From Clostridium sp. (GTDB lineage Bacteria > Bacillota > Clostridia > Lachnospirales > Lachnospiraceae): DNA of 43,691 nucleotides. A program made the translations under genes and the position numbers. Where the stretch lies: NCBI GenBank assembly GCA_023664325.1, contig JAMPFS010000027.1, positions 1-43,691 on the forward strand, written 5' to 3'. This document shows, one piece after another, positions 1 through 7,856 of this stretch; within the stretch, counting starts at the first letter, position 1, and each line of letters begins with the position of its first letter. The notes beneath the pieces are model-generated. The model was not told the DNA's origin. It did no database searches and saw only the letters and a program-made list of their open reading frames with translations.

Positions 1-64
1 CATCCTCAATGCATTTCACCGTCCCATCAGCGAACTTCTCATAATGCAAATTATCTATAGAAGA
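1..64 (-). pseudogene. Possible fragment of a type I restriction specificity subunit (HsdS), cut by window edge
   Basis: Read on the minus strand from base 64 to the window edge, one frame stays open for 21 codons and ends in residues resembling HYEKFADGTVKCIED. From memory this phrase is common near the start of target-recognition domains in Clostridia HsdS proteins. An in-frame TGA (67-65) lies just upstream, and there is no clear ribosome binding site. It may therefore be a truncated, silent hsdS half-gene rather than an intact start. A TTG at 49-47 is the only start-like codon. The assignment rests on motif memory over very few residues, so it is tentative. Confidence 0.3.
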
Positions 65-117
65 TCAATTCGCTTATACTAACATTATAGGGTCTTAAGA
101 AACTTTTCCTAACCAGT

Positions 118-146
118 CGCATTTTTAACTTGTCTGACAAAATGCG
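118..146. other. Intergenic hairpin
   Basis: CGCATTTT (118-125) and AAAATGCG (139-146) form a perfect 8-bp inverted repeat around a 13-nt loop. No T-run follows on either side, so it is not a convincing terminator. It lies between the leftmost minus-strand fragment and the promoter region of the ABC operon. Confidence 0.35.
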
Positions 147-168
147 TATCTGGCAATGTTTCCTGTTT

Positions 169-220
169 TACACCATTTTGTACACCAAAAACGCCTTAGA
201 TTTACACCACTTTTACACCA
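169..220. promoter_or_regulatory. Four phased TACACCA direct repeats, candidate activator site
   Basis: TACACCA occurs at 169-175, 181-187, 203-209 and 214-220, so successive copies start 12, 22 and 11 bp apart, close to one, two and one helical turns. Such phasing is typical of sites where OmpR-family response regulators bind as a head-to-tail chain on one DNA face. The array lies about 150 bp upstream of the likely promoter of the ABC exporter operon. No cognate regulator is adjacent. Confidence 0.4.
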
Positions 221-334
221 TTTCACTAAAAAAATATGCAAAATTATGAGAAAATAACTGGCACCCATCACATTCCTAACCCCAGTAATTATAAGGGTTT
301 TAACAACTTTTACAAAAATACTCTAAACATCCAA

Positions 335-409
335 TTCTTACAAAATCGTAAGAAAACTTCCTCCCAAAGTCACTTGACAGTCATTTTCATAATGTATACT
401 ATGCATAGT
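335..409 (+). promoter_or_regulatory. Candidate promoter with palindromic operator for the ABC exporter operon
   Basis: TTGACA at 374-379 is followed 17 bp later by TACTAT (397-402), or 15 bp later by TATACT (395-400). A perfect 12-bp palindrome, ACTATGCATAGT (398-409), covers the -10 region and is a plausible repressor operator. Another inverted repeat, TTCTTAC-N6-GTAAGAA (335-354), sits just upstream of the -35. The regulated gene starts at 455 with the ribosome binding site GGGTGGGAGG. Confidence 0.5.
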
Positions 410-454
410 CAAAAAAAGGGCTATGACAAATTCAAAAGAAATGAGGGTGGGAGG

Positions 455-2818
455 ATGACAGATTACAAAATGCTGGCAGTATATTATTTGCGGCACAACA
501 AAAAAAGAAGCCTCACAACGATATTAGGCGTTGTGATAGCAGTTGTCGTGTTGTTTGTACTGCTGAATATTTCATTGGATTATTTTTTGGATCAGAGAGC
601 TGCGGCGAGGAAGGAGTCGGATTATGATTTTGTACTGTATACCGAGTCGCAAAGCCAGATTGATGAAATTATCAGCAGGGAAGATATCAAGAGCGCCTAT
701 GTAGGAGAGGGTTACAATTATGAGAAGGATGCAGTATGTAAGAGTGCCTTATATGTAAATCTTACGAATCCATATAAGATGAGTGAGACCTTGCGGGAGC
801 TGCAAGATGCATATGACCTTACAGGGGAACTGAATCCGGATATTGCGCTATATTATTTCAATGATGGCGACACTAATATGATATTTATAGTGGTCTTGCT
901 GGTCATCCTGATTGCGTATATATTTGCAATATTCGGAGTTGGAATTATCAGAAATTCCATTCAGTTATCTTTATTGGAGCAGATTAAGGATTATGGGATT
1001 CTCCGCTGTATTGGCGCAACAAGAGGGCAGCTTCGGACTTTTATCTATATTATGGGAGCTATTTTAGAAATGATCGGGCTGATGATTGGTGTGGTTTTGG
1101 GATATCTGCTGTCAGTGATTTTAGGGCTTTTGTTCCATAATTCCATTGGATTCCATATTCTGCCGGCGCTGGTTATTGCGGGTGTTTTTCTGTTTGATTT
1201 GTATTTTGTCATGCAGGAGAATTGCAAATTTATCAATAGAATGACGCCAATCAGCGCAGTACGGGGTGAGTTCCGTATTAAGAAGGAAAAGATTAAAGTC
1301 AGGGGAAAAGGGATTCTCGGAAGAATGTTTGGCATGGAGGGCGAGTATGCCTATAAGAGTCTGATGCGGAATCCGGGAAGATTCTGGAAAAGCGTGTTTG
1401 CGATTGGAATCGGCGTGGCAGCATTTGTTGCCATGATGAGCTGCATAGGGATCACAGGTCGCGTGCTGAAGGATGCGCAGGGGTATTTTGGAAAGTATCA
1501 GTTGTATTATTACGGGTCTATATCTCCGACCGATGATGCGGAATCAGTCATGGCAGGTCTTCCATCTATGGACATTTTAGAGAAAATTGCTGCGGAGCAA
1601 AGTATTACAGCAGTAAAACAGGTATATGTGTATTCTTTAACTGCAACCGCTCCGGAGGCAGTTGTAGGAAGGCTCACGGAGGAATTTTGCAATGGCACGG
1701 CAATGGGGAATGCGGGGAAAGATCTGTATGATAAATATAGAGGGGAGAAGGAAAACGATTCTGACTACAGGGTAGAGAACTTTTCACAGTTTTTGACAGA
1801 GATATCTTTGTCGGGATATGATGAGGAGGACTATCAGGATTTAGAGGGCTCGCTGATAGATGGAACGCTGGATGTCAGTGCAAATGGTCTGGTTTTAATT
1901 GGGGCAGCAGATGCGATAAGCAAAACGGAGGATGATACCTTAGTAGACGCTATTACTTTTGATCACTATACCATGTGCGATTATAAGGTAGGAGATACCA
2001 TTGATATTGTAGATCCGCAAAAGATGATGACAATGGTACAGGAATTGACGGCAGCGGCAGAGAAAGAAGAGGAGGCGGGAAAGGATCCGTGGAAGAAGTA
2101 CAATGGGCTTTCTATTTTTGAATTTTGCCGGAGAGAACTGATCGAGGCGGGAGAATATACAACCTATACGGTGGAAGGAATTGTCGATACGGAGGGAGCC
2201 GGACAAGTAAGCGGTTATGGATTCCTTCAGGCGATTGTTCCGCTCGATCATTATTTTGCCATTACAGGTTTGAGCGAAGATGAAATTTCCGGAGTAAAGT
2301 ATCATATGGAAAATAACCGGATTCGTTCAAGTACCCTGGAGATGTTAATTTCCGGTGAAGGATCCTTTGCAAGTTCAGGGTATGAGAGCATATTATACAC
2401 ATGTGAATTGTTTCGGAAGTCGATTGGTTATGTAGCTTTTGCGATACTTTTTGTGGTGACGTTAAGCAGTGTGAATATTGTCAATACCACTGCCAGCAAT
2501 CTGCACCTGAGAAGAAAGGAGTTTGCCCAGCTGCGAGTGATAGGTTTGTCGAAGAAGAGGTTGATTTACACGGTTATGTTAGAGGGAATTGCAACGACTG
2601 TTGGCGCCAATATCATAGGAATTATCATTGGAACGGGAATTGCCTATTATATGTATTTTATTGTTAATATGATTTACCCGGTGAAATTTACGGTGCCGTG
2701 GCTTGCCATACTATGTGGTTTCATTGCTTCCGGCTTACTGTTATGTGGCGCAGTTTATATGCCGCTTACGGGTCTGCCGATGGATATGGCATCTGATCTG
2801 ACGACAGATGGCGATTGA
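455..2818 (+). CDS. FtsX-family ABC transporter permease, 787 aa
   Basis: This large integral membrane protein has the double-FtsX layout of BceB-like or macrolide-exporter-like permeases. Membrane segment 1 is near residues 20-42 after a basic N terminus with KKRSLTT. A short external loop leads into three membrane segments around 140-250. After a second basic segment (about 300-320) comes a long extracytoplasmic domain of roughly 300 residues, and three C-terminal membrane helices end the protein. The conserved phrase LLEQIKDYGILRCIGATRGQL is the cytoplasmic coupling motif of FtsX permeases; LRRKEFAQLRVIGLSKKRL is its second copy. I start it at ATG 455, behind GGGAGG, rather than at an upstream in-frame ATG at 236, because the promoter and operator lie between them. 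The ATPase gene follows after 51 bp. Substrate unknown; peptide or cell-envelope work is most likely. Confidence 0.85.
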   Translation: MTDYKMLAVYYLRHNKKRSLTTILGVVIAVVVLFVLLNISLDYFLDQRAAARKESDYDFVLYTESQSQIDEIISREDIKSAYVGEGYNYEKDAVCKSALYVNLTNPYKMSETLRELQDAYDLTGELNPDIALYYFNDGDTNMIFIVVLLVILIAYIFAIFGVGIIRNSIQLSLLEQIKDYGILRCIGATRGQLRTFIYIMGAILEMIGLMIGVVLGYLLSVILGLLFHNSIGFHILPALVIAGVFLFDLYFVMQENCKFINRMTPISAVRGEFRIKKEKIKVRGKGILGRMFGMEGEYAYKSLMRNPGRFWKSVFAIGIGVAAFVAMMSCIGITGRVLKDAQGYFGKYQLYYYGSISPTDDAESVMAGLPSMDILEKIAAEQSITAVKQVYVYSLTATAPEAVVGRLTEEFCNGTAMGNAGKDLYDKYRGEKENDSDYRVENFSQFLTEISLSGYDEEDYQDLEGSLIDGTLDVSANGLVLIGAADAISKTEDDTLVDAITFDHYTMCDYKVGDTIDIVDPQKMMTMVQELTAAAEKEEEAGKDPWKKYNGLSIFEFCRRELIEAGEYTTYTVEGIVDTEGAGQVSGYGFLQAIVPLDHYFAITGLSEDEISGVKYHMENNRIRSSTLEMLISGEGSFASSGYESILYTCELFRKSIGYVAFAILFVVTLSSVNIVNTTASNLHLRRKEFAQLRVIGLSKKRLIYTVMLEGIATTVGANIIGIIIGTGIAYYMYFIVNMIYPVKFTVPWLAILCGFIASGLLLCGAVYMPLTGLPMDMASDLTTDGD

Positions 2819-2869
2819 CAGGAGAAAAAGGGATCAAATAAAATAGGAGTATAACAGGAGGAAGGTACG

Positions 2870-3535
2870 ATGGAAATTGTAAGATTAGAGCATGTGACGA
2901 AAATATATGGGGAAGGAGATACAAGAGTCTGGGGTCTTGATGATGTGAATTTAACGATACAAAAAGGCGAGACAGTGGCGGTAGTTGGTGCCTCCGGTTC
3001 CGGCAAATCGACGCTTTTGCATGTTATGGGTGGCGTGGATACACCGAACAGCGGCAAGATCGTCATTGATGATAAGGATATCACGAGATTAAATGACGAG
3101 GAGATGTCTGTGTTCCGAAGAAGAAAGATTGGGTTTGTATTTCAGGCATATCATTTGATTCCGGTGTTGACTGTGGAGGAAAATATTCAGATGCCAATCC
3201 TTTTAGATCACAGAAAACCGGACAGGGAGTACATGGAACACATTTTAGAAATGCTGGGCTTGAAGGATCGCCGGAAACATCTGCCGAATCAGCTATCAGG
3301 CGGACAGCAGCAGCGGGCTGCGATTGCGAGAGCGCTGGCAAACCGTCCGTCCTTAATTTTAGCTGATGAGCCAACGGGAGCATTGGATTCTAAAAATGGT
3401 AACGAGGTTATTACGCTTTTGCAGGATTCCGTTAAGAAATTGAATCAGACACTGGTACTGATTACCCATAATGTTGACCTTGCAAGAGAGGCGGATCGGA
3501 TTGTAAAGATCGCAGATGGCAGGATTGAGGAATAG
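2870..3535 (+). CDS. ABC transporter ATPase, MacB/LolD type, 221 aa
   Basis: This is the nucleotide-binding subunit that would drive the flanking FtsX-type permeases. It has Walker A GASGSGKST near residue 41, the Q-loop phrase FVFQAYHLIPVLTVEEN, the signature LSGGQQQR, Walker B SLILADEPTGALDS and the H-loop LITHN. Length and the ADEPTGALDS phrase are typical of the LolD/MacB/FtsE class, which performs mechanotransmission or export rather than uptake. The start is preceded by ACAGGAGGAAGGTACG. The end overlaps the region where the next gene's ribosome binding site begins, suggesting tight co-expression. It could pair with either the 787-aa permease, the 427-aa permease, or both. Confidence 0.92.
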   Translation: MEIVRLEHVTKIYGEGDTRVWGLDDVNLTIQKGETVAVVGASGSGKSTLLHVMGGVDTPNSGKIVIDDKDITRLNDEEMSVFRRRKIGFVFQAYHLIPVLTVEENIQMPILLDHRKPDREYMEHILEMLGLKDRRKHLPNQLSGGQQQRAAIARALANRPSLILADEPTGALDSKNGNEVITLLQDSVKKLNQTLVLITHNVDLAREADRIVKIADGRIEE

Positions 3536-3557
3536 TACAGAAACGGAGGAGAGTATC

Positions 3558-4484
3558 GTGGTAAAGATTTATAGGTGGTTATTGGCTGTATGTTTTTTGG
3601 TGACAGTACTGGCTGTGCCTGCAAAGGCGGCAGAGCCGAAAGTAATGGTGACAGATTATAAAGTAAAAGAAGAAACCATTACTGCCGGGGAGGAGTTTGA
3701 ACTTTCCGTAACGCTTTACAATACAGCTAAGAAGAATGTAAAAAACATGAAAGTGGCGGTTATTTCGGAGGCAGGTGAGCTTTTACCGGCAAAAGGCGCA
3801 GGAACAGCCTATATAGAGCAGTTGGATGCACAGACAGAGGAAACGCTGGTTTTTCAGATGGTGGCGGCAAACGGTTTGGAGGAGAAATCCTATAAACTTA
3901 TGATTAAGCTGAACTATGAGGATAATTATGGTTCGCCATATACGGTGGAGGATGCCGTTTATCTTCCCATTCAACTGGAACAGAGATATTCCTTGACCGA
4001 CCTGGTGATAGACGGTGAGTTTATATTAGGAGAGGATCTGGAAATCACCGGCATGGTGAATAATCTGGGAAAAGGAACACTCTATAATGTTACGGTTCAA
4101 ACATCCGGAGACAATATTTCGGAACAGAAAAGCTATATTGGAAATATTGAACCGGGTAAAAGCGGCAGCCTGGATCTGATTGTAGAGGCAAATCATTTAT
4201 CATATGGAACCCAGAGAATGAATTATATTACAGTAATTTATGAGGATGCACAGGGGAATCAGCAGGAGAAACAGGAAAAATTAGAGCAGTTGGGTTCCGG
4301 AAGTGAAAATGCGATTACACCTCCCGTCTATGCCAATCTTGAAAAAGTAAAGGAGGAGACGGAGCATACCGGCATAGGGAAAATTGTTCTGATTGTGGCG
4401 ATTGTGTTTGCAGTGGCGGCGCTGATTTTCTGGCTGAGCTACAAGAAATGGAAACGTAAGAAGAAAATTCTGGAGGAGTTCTGA
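3558..4484 (+). CDS. Exported, C-terminally anchored beta-domain protein (CARDB/S-layer-like), 308 aa
   Basis: I place the start at GTG 3558, behind ACGGAGGAGAG; an upstream in-frame ATG at 3516 lies inside the ATPase gene and lacks a good site. The resulting N terminus (KIYRWLL, then a hydrophobic stretch ending PAKAAEP) is a good signal peptide. Two beta-rich repeats follow: one near residues 25-125 (TAGEEFELSVTLYNTAKKNV) and one near 145-225 (LGEDLEITGMVNNLGKGTL). Both resemble CARDB-type Ig-like modules. A single membrane helix (about 275-295) and a basic tail KKWKRKKK anchor it facing outwards. The stop overlaps the next permease start by 1 bp (TGATG). In this position it may be the extracytoplasmic adaptor of the exporter, analogous in role to a MacA-type partner but unrelated in fold. 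No enzyme motif seen. Confidence 0.75.
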   Translation: MVKIYRWLLAVCFLVTVLAVPAKAAEPKVMVTDYKVKEETITAGEEFELSVTLYNTAKKNVKNMKVAVISEAGELLPAKGAGTAYIEQLDAQTEETLVFQMVAANGLEEKSYKLMIKLNYEDNYGSPYTVEDAVYLPIQLEQRYSLTDLVIDGEFILGEDLEITGMVNNLGKGTLYNVTVQTSGDNISEQKSYIGNIEPGKSGSLDLIVEANHLSYGTQRMNYITVIYEDAQGNQQEKQEKLEQLGSGSENAITPPVYANLEKVKEETEHTGIGKIVLIVAIVFAVAALIFWLSYKKWKRKKKILEEF

Positions 4485-5767
4485 TGGGTTGGATTTTTCG
4501 GCTGTGTATTATGAATATGAAAAGAAGAAAGACTCGAACCATTTTGACTGTGCTTGGAGTGTCCATTGGCGTGATTTCCATTGTCTCTCTGTTATCCCTG
4601 GGAATCGGTGTTAAGGAAGTTATGCTGAAGGATTATGAGAGCGGAGATACGGTGAGACGGATTGTGGTGTACGGTGTGGAAAATGGAAAGCGGAAGGATA
4701 AAATGCTGACAGACCGAACCATTGAAAATCTTCGCAAGATTTCACATGTGGAAACCGTTTATCCGACGTATGAAGTGTATACGATAATGAAAATGGACAA
4801 ATATATCGGCTATGTTCCGGTGTGCGGTATTCCCTCTGAACGGTTAGAACAATTTGCATTAGAGGCAGGGTCAGATATCAGCCGGGCAGGTTCAAAGCCG
4901 AAACTGGTTTTTGGAAATCTGATGGGGCGGTTTTTCTATAATGATGCGACAGGCAGCAGCTATATGGAGGAGGAGAATAAAAAGACAAAAGACATGCTCG
5001 GAAAAAAGCTTGCGGTAACGATTGGCTTCGGCGAGGACGGAATTTCCGATAAGCTTGCAGTGGATGGGGTGCTGATGGGGGATGACAATACCTATACGAT
5101 GGAAGCCCAAACTACTTACTGTGATTTGGATGTGCTGCTTCGGTATCTGCGAAAAAAAAGTCCGGATGGGACGGTTACCGGACAGCCGACGGATTCCGAG
5201 GGGAATGCGTATAAGGACTTTATTTACAGCAATGCAGTTGTGATTGTGGATGAAGTGGATGAGGTGGATGATGTTGTCAAGAAGCTTCAGGATATGGGAT
5301 TTCAGACCGAAAATGAGAAAGAATACCTGGATTCCGTGAGAAAGAGTTTGAAGGTGGTTCAGCTTCTGCTTGGCGGCATTGGGATGATTGCGTTAGTGGT
5401 GGCTGTCATTGGAATCAGCAATACCATGATGACGGCTGTGTATGACCGTATCAATGAAATTGGCATTTTGAAGGTGCTTGGATGTGATTTGGATGAATTG
5501 TTATACCTGTTTTTGCTGGAGGCAGGAATTTTAGGTATCGCAGGAGGCATGATTGGAGTTGTTGCCTCCTATGGGATTCGGGGCATTTTAAATAGGGTTG
5601 GCGTGGCGCTTTTGGAGTTTGAAAAGGGAACACAGCTTGCGGTCATACCGTGGTGGCTGGTGCTGGCGGCAGTAGTATTTTCTACGGTACTGGGTGTTTT
5701 GGCAGGTTATTTTCCGGCACGGTGGGCAGTGAAATTACGGCCGATTGATGCCGTGAGAAAACAATAA
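4484..5767 (+). CDS. MacB-like ABC transporter permease, 427 aa
   Basis: The architecture is the classical MacB one: membrane helix 1 (about residues 20-42, preceded by KRRKTRTILTVLGVSIGV), an extracytoplasmic MacB_PCD domain of about 240 residues, and a C-terminal FtsX domain with three helices (about 293-320, 340-370 and 385-410). The cytoplasmic motif YDRINEIGILKVLGCDL and the terminal phrase LRPIDAVRK are family hallmarks. The ATG overlaps the stop codon of the preceding exported protein, so the two are translationally coupled. With two different FtsX-type permeases and only one ATPase in the operon, either the ATPase serves both or they form a heteromeric complex. Substrate not evident. 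Confidence 0.88.
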   Translation: MGWIFRLCIMNMKRRKTRTILTVLGVSIGVISIVSLLSLGIGVKEVMLKDYESGDTVRRIVVYGVENGKRKDKMLTDRTIENLRKISHVETVYPTYEVYTIMKMDKYIGYVPVCGIPSERLEQFALEAGSDISRAGSKPKLVFGNLMGRFFYNDATGSSYMEEENKKTKDMLGKKLAVTIGFGEDGISDKLAVDGVLMGDDNTYTMEAQTTYCDLDVLLRYLRKKSPDGTVTGQPTDSEGNAYKDFIYSNAVVIVDEVDEVDDVVKKLQDMGFQTENEKEYLDSVRKSLKVVQLLLGGIGMIALVVAVIGISNTMMTAVYDRINEIGILKVLGCDLDELLYLFLLEAGILGIAGGMIGVVASYGIRGILNRVGVALLEFEKGTQLAVIPWWLVLAAVVFSTVLGVLAGYFPARWAVKLRPIDAVRKQ

Positions 5768-5907
5768 AAGTGTGTGTGGGGGGAACCGGCATAACGCAAT
5801 CGGCAGATGAATACAATGGGATAAGGCGGCACGGTTTTGCTGTGAGTCTGATGTCCTGCCGTTTGCGGCGGAGGACTTATCTGACTGTGTGAAGAAAGGA
5901 AAAATCC

Positions 5908-7194
5908 ATGACGAAGAGGAAAGATCGAATCAGTATACGGATCATATTTGTGCTTGCAGGTATCATGGCAGGTTTTCATCAGGTGGCTTTTGCAACGGGG
6001 CTTGAGGAGAAAAAAGCTGCCGTTGAAAATCCGGGGATGATTATTGCATTAGACCCCGGTCATGGTGGGGAGGAAAATGGCGCATGGTATTATGGGCGGA
6101 AGGAAAAAGATGTGAATTACCGGATTGCAGAGCTTGTGAAAGAGGAGCTTTCGGCTTATCCGAATATTACGGTTGTGCTAACCCGGGATGGTGATGAGGA
6201 AATTGGCTTACAGGGAAGGGTAATACGGGCGGCAGATGCAGGCGCGGATGTATTTGTAAGCCTTCATCTAAATGCCAGTGTGTCTCACCGGTCAGACGGA
6301 GCGACCGTGTACATTTCAACCGCAGAACGTTACCGGGAACAGCTTCTTGACATGGCAGATTGTCTGCTTGGAGAATTTGAGGCATTGGGGCTTAGAAACA
6401 ACGGAACCATTGCCCGTGTCACTCAGATGGGGGGACGAAGGGGTGATGGGAGCTTTGATGATTATTATGGTGTTTTGCGCCACAGTTATAATTATGGCAT
6501 GCCGGGGCTTTTGATTGAGCATTGTTTTATGGATTCCGGGAAAGACTGCTCCTTTCTGGAAAAGGAGGAGGAACTTTATAAGCTGGCGAAAGCGGATGCC
6601 AACGGAATTGCCGCTTATTATGGGCTCACTAAGGAGGACGGAACAAAACCGGAACAAAAGCATGCGAAGGTCAGGGGCGGAACAACGGGAGCAATTGCGC
6701 TGAATAGCTTTGAACCGCCAAATGTCAATGGGATCAGGCTGCTGGAATATGACGGAAAGACTCCGGGGATTGCAACGTACGAGGTGGAGGTAACAGATGA
6801 AAATTCTGTGGCATCTTTATACCTGGTATATAAGAACGCAGATGGCAGTTCCTTTACGGTTTCTCTTAATGCAGGCGAGGAACTAACGACGGGCAGGCAT
6901 GAAGTGAAGGCATACATTCCGGCTTTTTTGGAGGGATCGGATTATATCCTGTCCTATATTGGAGCTTCCAATGAAGCGGGATATGATGCGGGTTATAACT
7001 ATGCAGGAGGGCAAATGATTGGATTTGGGAAATGTCAGTGGCTTAATTCTTTTGCGTATGAAGGGGAAGCGGATCTCACGGTATTAGAGGCTGGCAGCAT
7101 TTCAACTGCGCATGCAAGATGGTTCGAATATGAGGTGCAAACCGGTTTAAGAGACAAAAGGGAGCGTTATCCGGTCATTTATTATCCCGATTGA
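5908..7194 (+). CDS. Secreted N-acetylmuramoyl-L-alanine amidase (Amidase_3), 428 aa
   Basis: This is a zinc peptidoglycan hydrolase that cleaves the bond between N-acetylmuramic acid and L-alanine. A signal peptide (residues 1-30) precedes the catalytic domain (about 44-240). Zinc ligands are visible as H52 (DPGHGG), E66 (KEKDVN) and H120 (SLHLNAS), with the catalytic glutamate at E204 (LLIEHCF). A loop with the phrase GRRGDGSFDDYYGVLR follows the usual Amidase_3 insert position. The C-terminal 180 residues form an unrecognised domain, perhaps Ig-like (TYEVEVTDENSVASLYLVY), that may bind the wall. It lies 140 bp behind the permease and before the operon terminator. Its place beside FtsX-type transporters recalls systems in which such transporters gate a wall hydrolase; that link is inference. 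Confidence 0.9.
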   Translation: MTKRKDRISIRIIFVLAGIMAGFHQVAFATGLEEKKAAVENPGMIIALDPGHGGEENGAWYYGRKEKDVNYRIAELVKEELSAYPNITVVLTRDGDEEIGLQGRVIRAADAGADVFVSLHLNASVSHRSDGATVYISTAERYREQLLDMADCLLGEFEALGLRNNGTIARVTQMGGRRGDGSFDDYYGVLRHSYNYGMPGLLIEHCFMDSGKDCSFLEKEEELYKLAKADANGIAAYYGLTKEDGTKPEQKHAKVRGGTTGAIALNSFEPPNVNGIRLLEYDGKTPGIATYEVEVTDENSVASLYLVYKNADGSSFTVSLNAGEELTTGRHEVKAYIPAFLEGSDYILSYIGASNEAGYDAGYNYAGGQMIGFGKCQWLNSFAYEGEADLTVLEAGSISTAHARWFEYEVQTGLRDKRERYPVIYYPD

Positions 7195-7219
7195 CTTGGA
7201 ACGGAGATAGCTGTCATAA

Positions 7220-7265
7220 TAGAGAACCCGGCAAAATCTTATATTTTGCCGGGTTCTCTATTCGT
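7220..7265. terminator. Bidirectional Rho-independent terminator
   Basis: A perfect 18-bp stem (7220-7237 with 7243-7260) closes a 5-nt loop CTTAT. A-rich and T-rich stretches inside the stem allow it to work in both directions. It lies between the amidase and the convergent PilZ gene and should stop both transcripts. Confidence 0.9.
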
Positions 7266-7615
7266 TATTCGCCGATGGCTTTGGCATATTGCTCAAAGAC
7301 AAAATCGAAAATGCTTGCCATACCGACAAATTCACAACCATAACGGTAGGTATGATCGGGCTGTTCCATTCTTCTTAAAATCTTTACTACGGTAAGGATT
7401 TTCTGGTCAGTGTGTTCCATTAAAATCGTTGCATTGAAGTAGTAACCTTCCGGAAGCACAGATGAAGTGCGAAAACCGATTCCGGCTTTGGAAATATCAA
7501 ATACTTCAATTTCTGCATTCAAGTTGGGAATGATGTCATTATCCTGCTTAAATACTTCCGAGACCTCTAAAGCCAGTTTGATTGGCAATCTCTTATAGCG
7601 TCTTTTTTCTACCAT
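7265..7615 (-). CDS. PilZ domain c-di-GMP-binding protein, 116 aa
   Basis: A single-domain PilZ protein. The N-terminal KRRYKRLP supplies the RxxxR c-di-GMP contact, and VFDISKAGIGF matches the second motif, (D/N)xSxxG. Length fits a stand-alone PilZ receiver with no attached effector domain. I start it at ATG 7615 rather than 7630 because GGAGGAG lies 8 nt before the former and overlaps the latter. It stands alone, convergent to the ABC operon and divergent from purF, so its partner is elsewhere. Binding of c-di-GMP is expected from the motifs; the process it controls (motility, adhesion or envelope synthesis) cannot be read from the sequence. Confidence 0.85.
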   Translation of the reverse strand: MVEKRRYKRLPIKLALEVSEVFKQDNDIIPNLNAEIEVFDISKAGIGFRTSSVLPEGYYFNATILMEHTDQKILTVVKILRRMEQPDHTYRYGCEFVGMASIFDFVFEQYAKAIGE

Positions 7616-7748
7616 GGCAATCTCCTCCATTTATCAAAATATATGTTCGCATTTGGATGCAGTTTTTTATTAAATAAAGATAAGATTTTATAGATGTTCC
7701 TATTATAGCATATGTTAAAAAAAATAACAAATAAAATAGAGGAATCCA

Positions 7749-7819
7749 TTGACAGTTTTATGAAAAAAGTTTACGATGTAAACGGTCATTTACACTGGGA
7801 TATTATAAACAGCAGTGTA
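7749..7819 (+). promoter_or_regulatory. purF promoter and leader inverted repeat
   Basis: TTGACA (7749-7754), a 17-bp spacer and TACGAT (7772-7777) form a good sigma-A promoter about 80 bp before purF. The untranslated leader holds an inverted repeat, TACACTG-N15-CAGTGTA (7791-7797 and 7813-7819). It may fold in RNA or bind a regulator; it does not match the Bacillus PurBox as I remember it. Confidence 0.6.
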
Positions 7820-7856
7820 CAAAAATGTCAAACAGGATAAATGTTAGGAGACTTAC

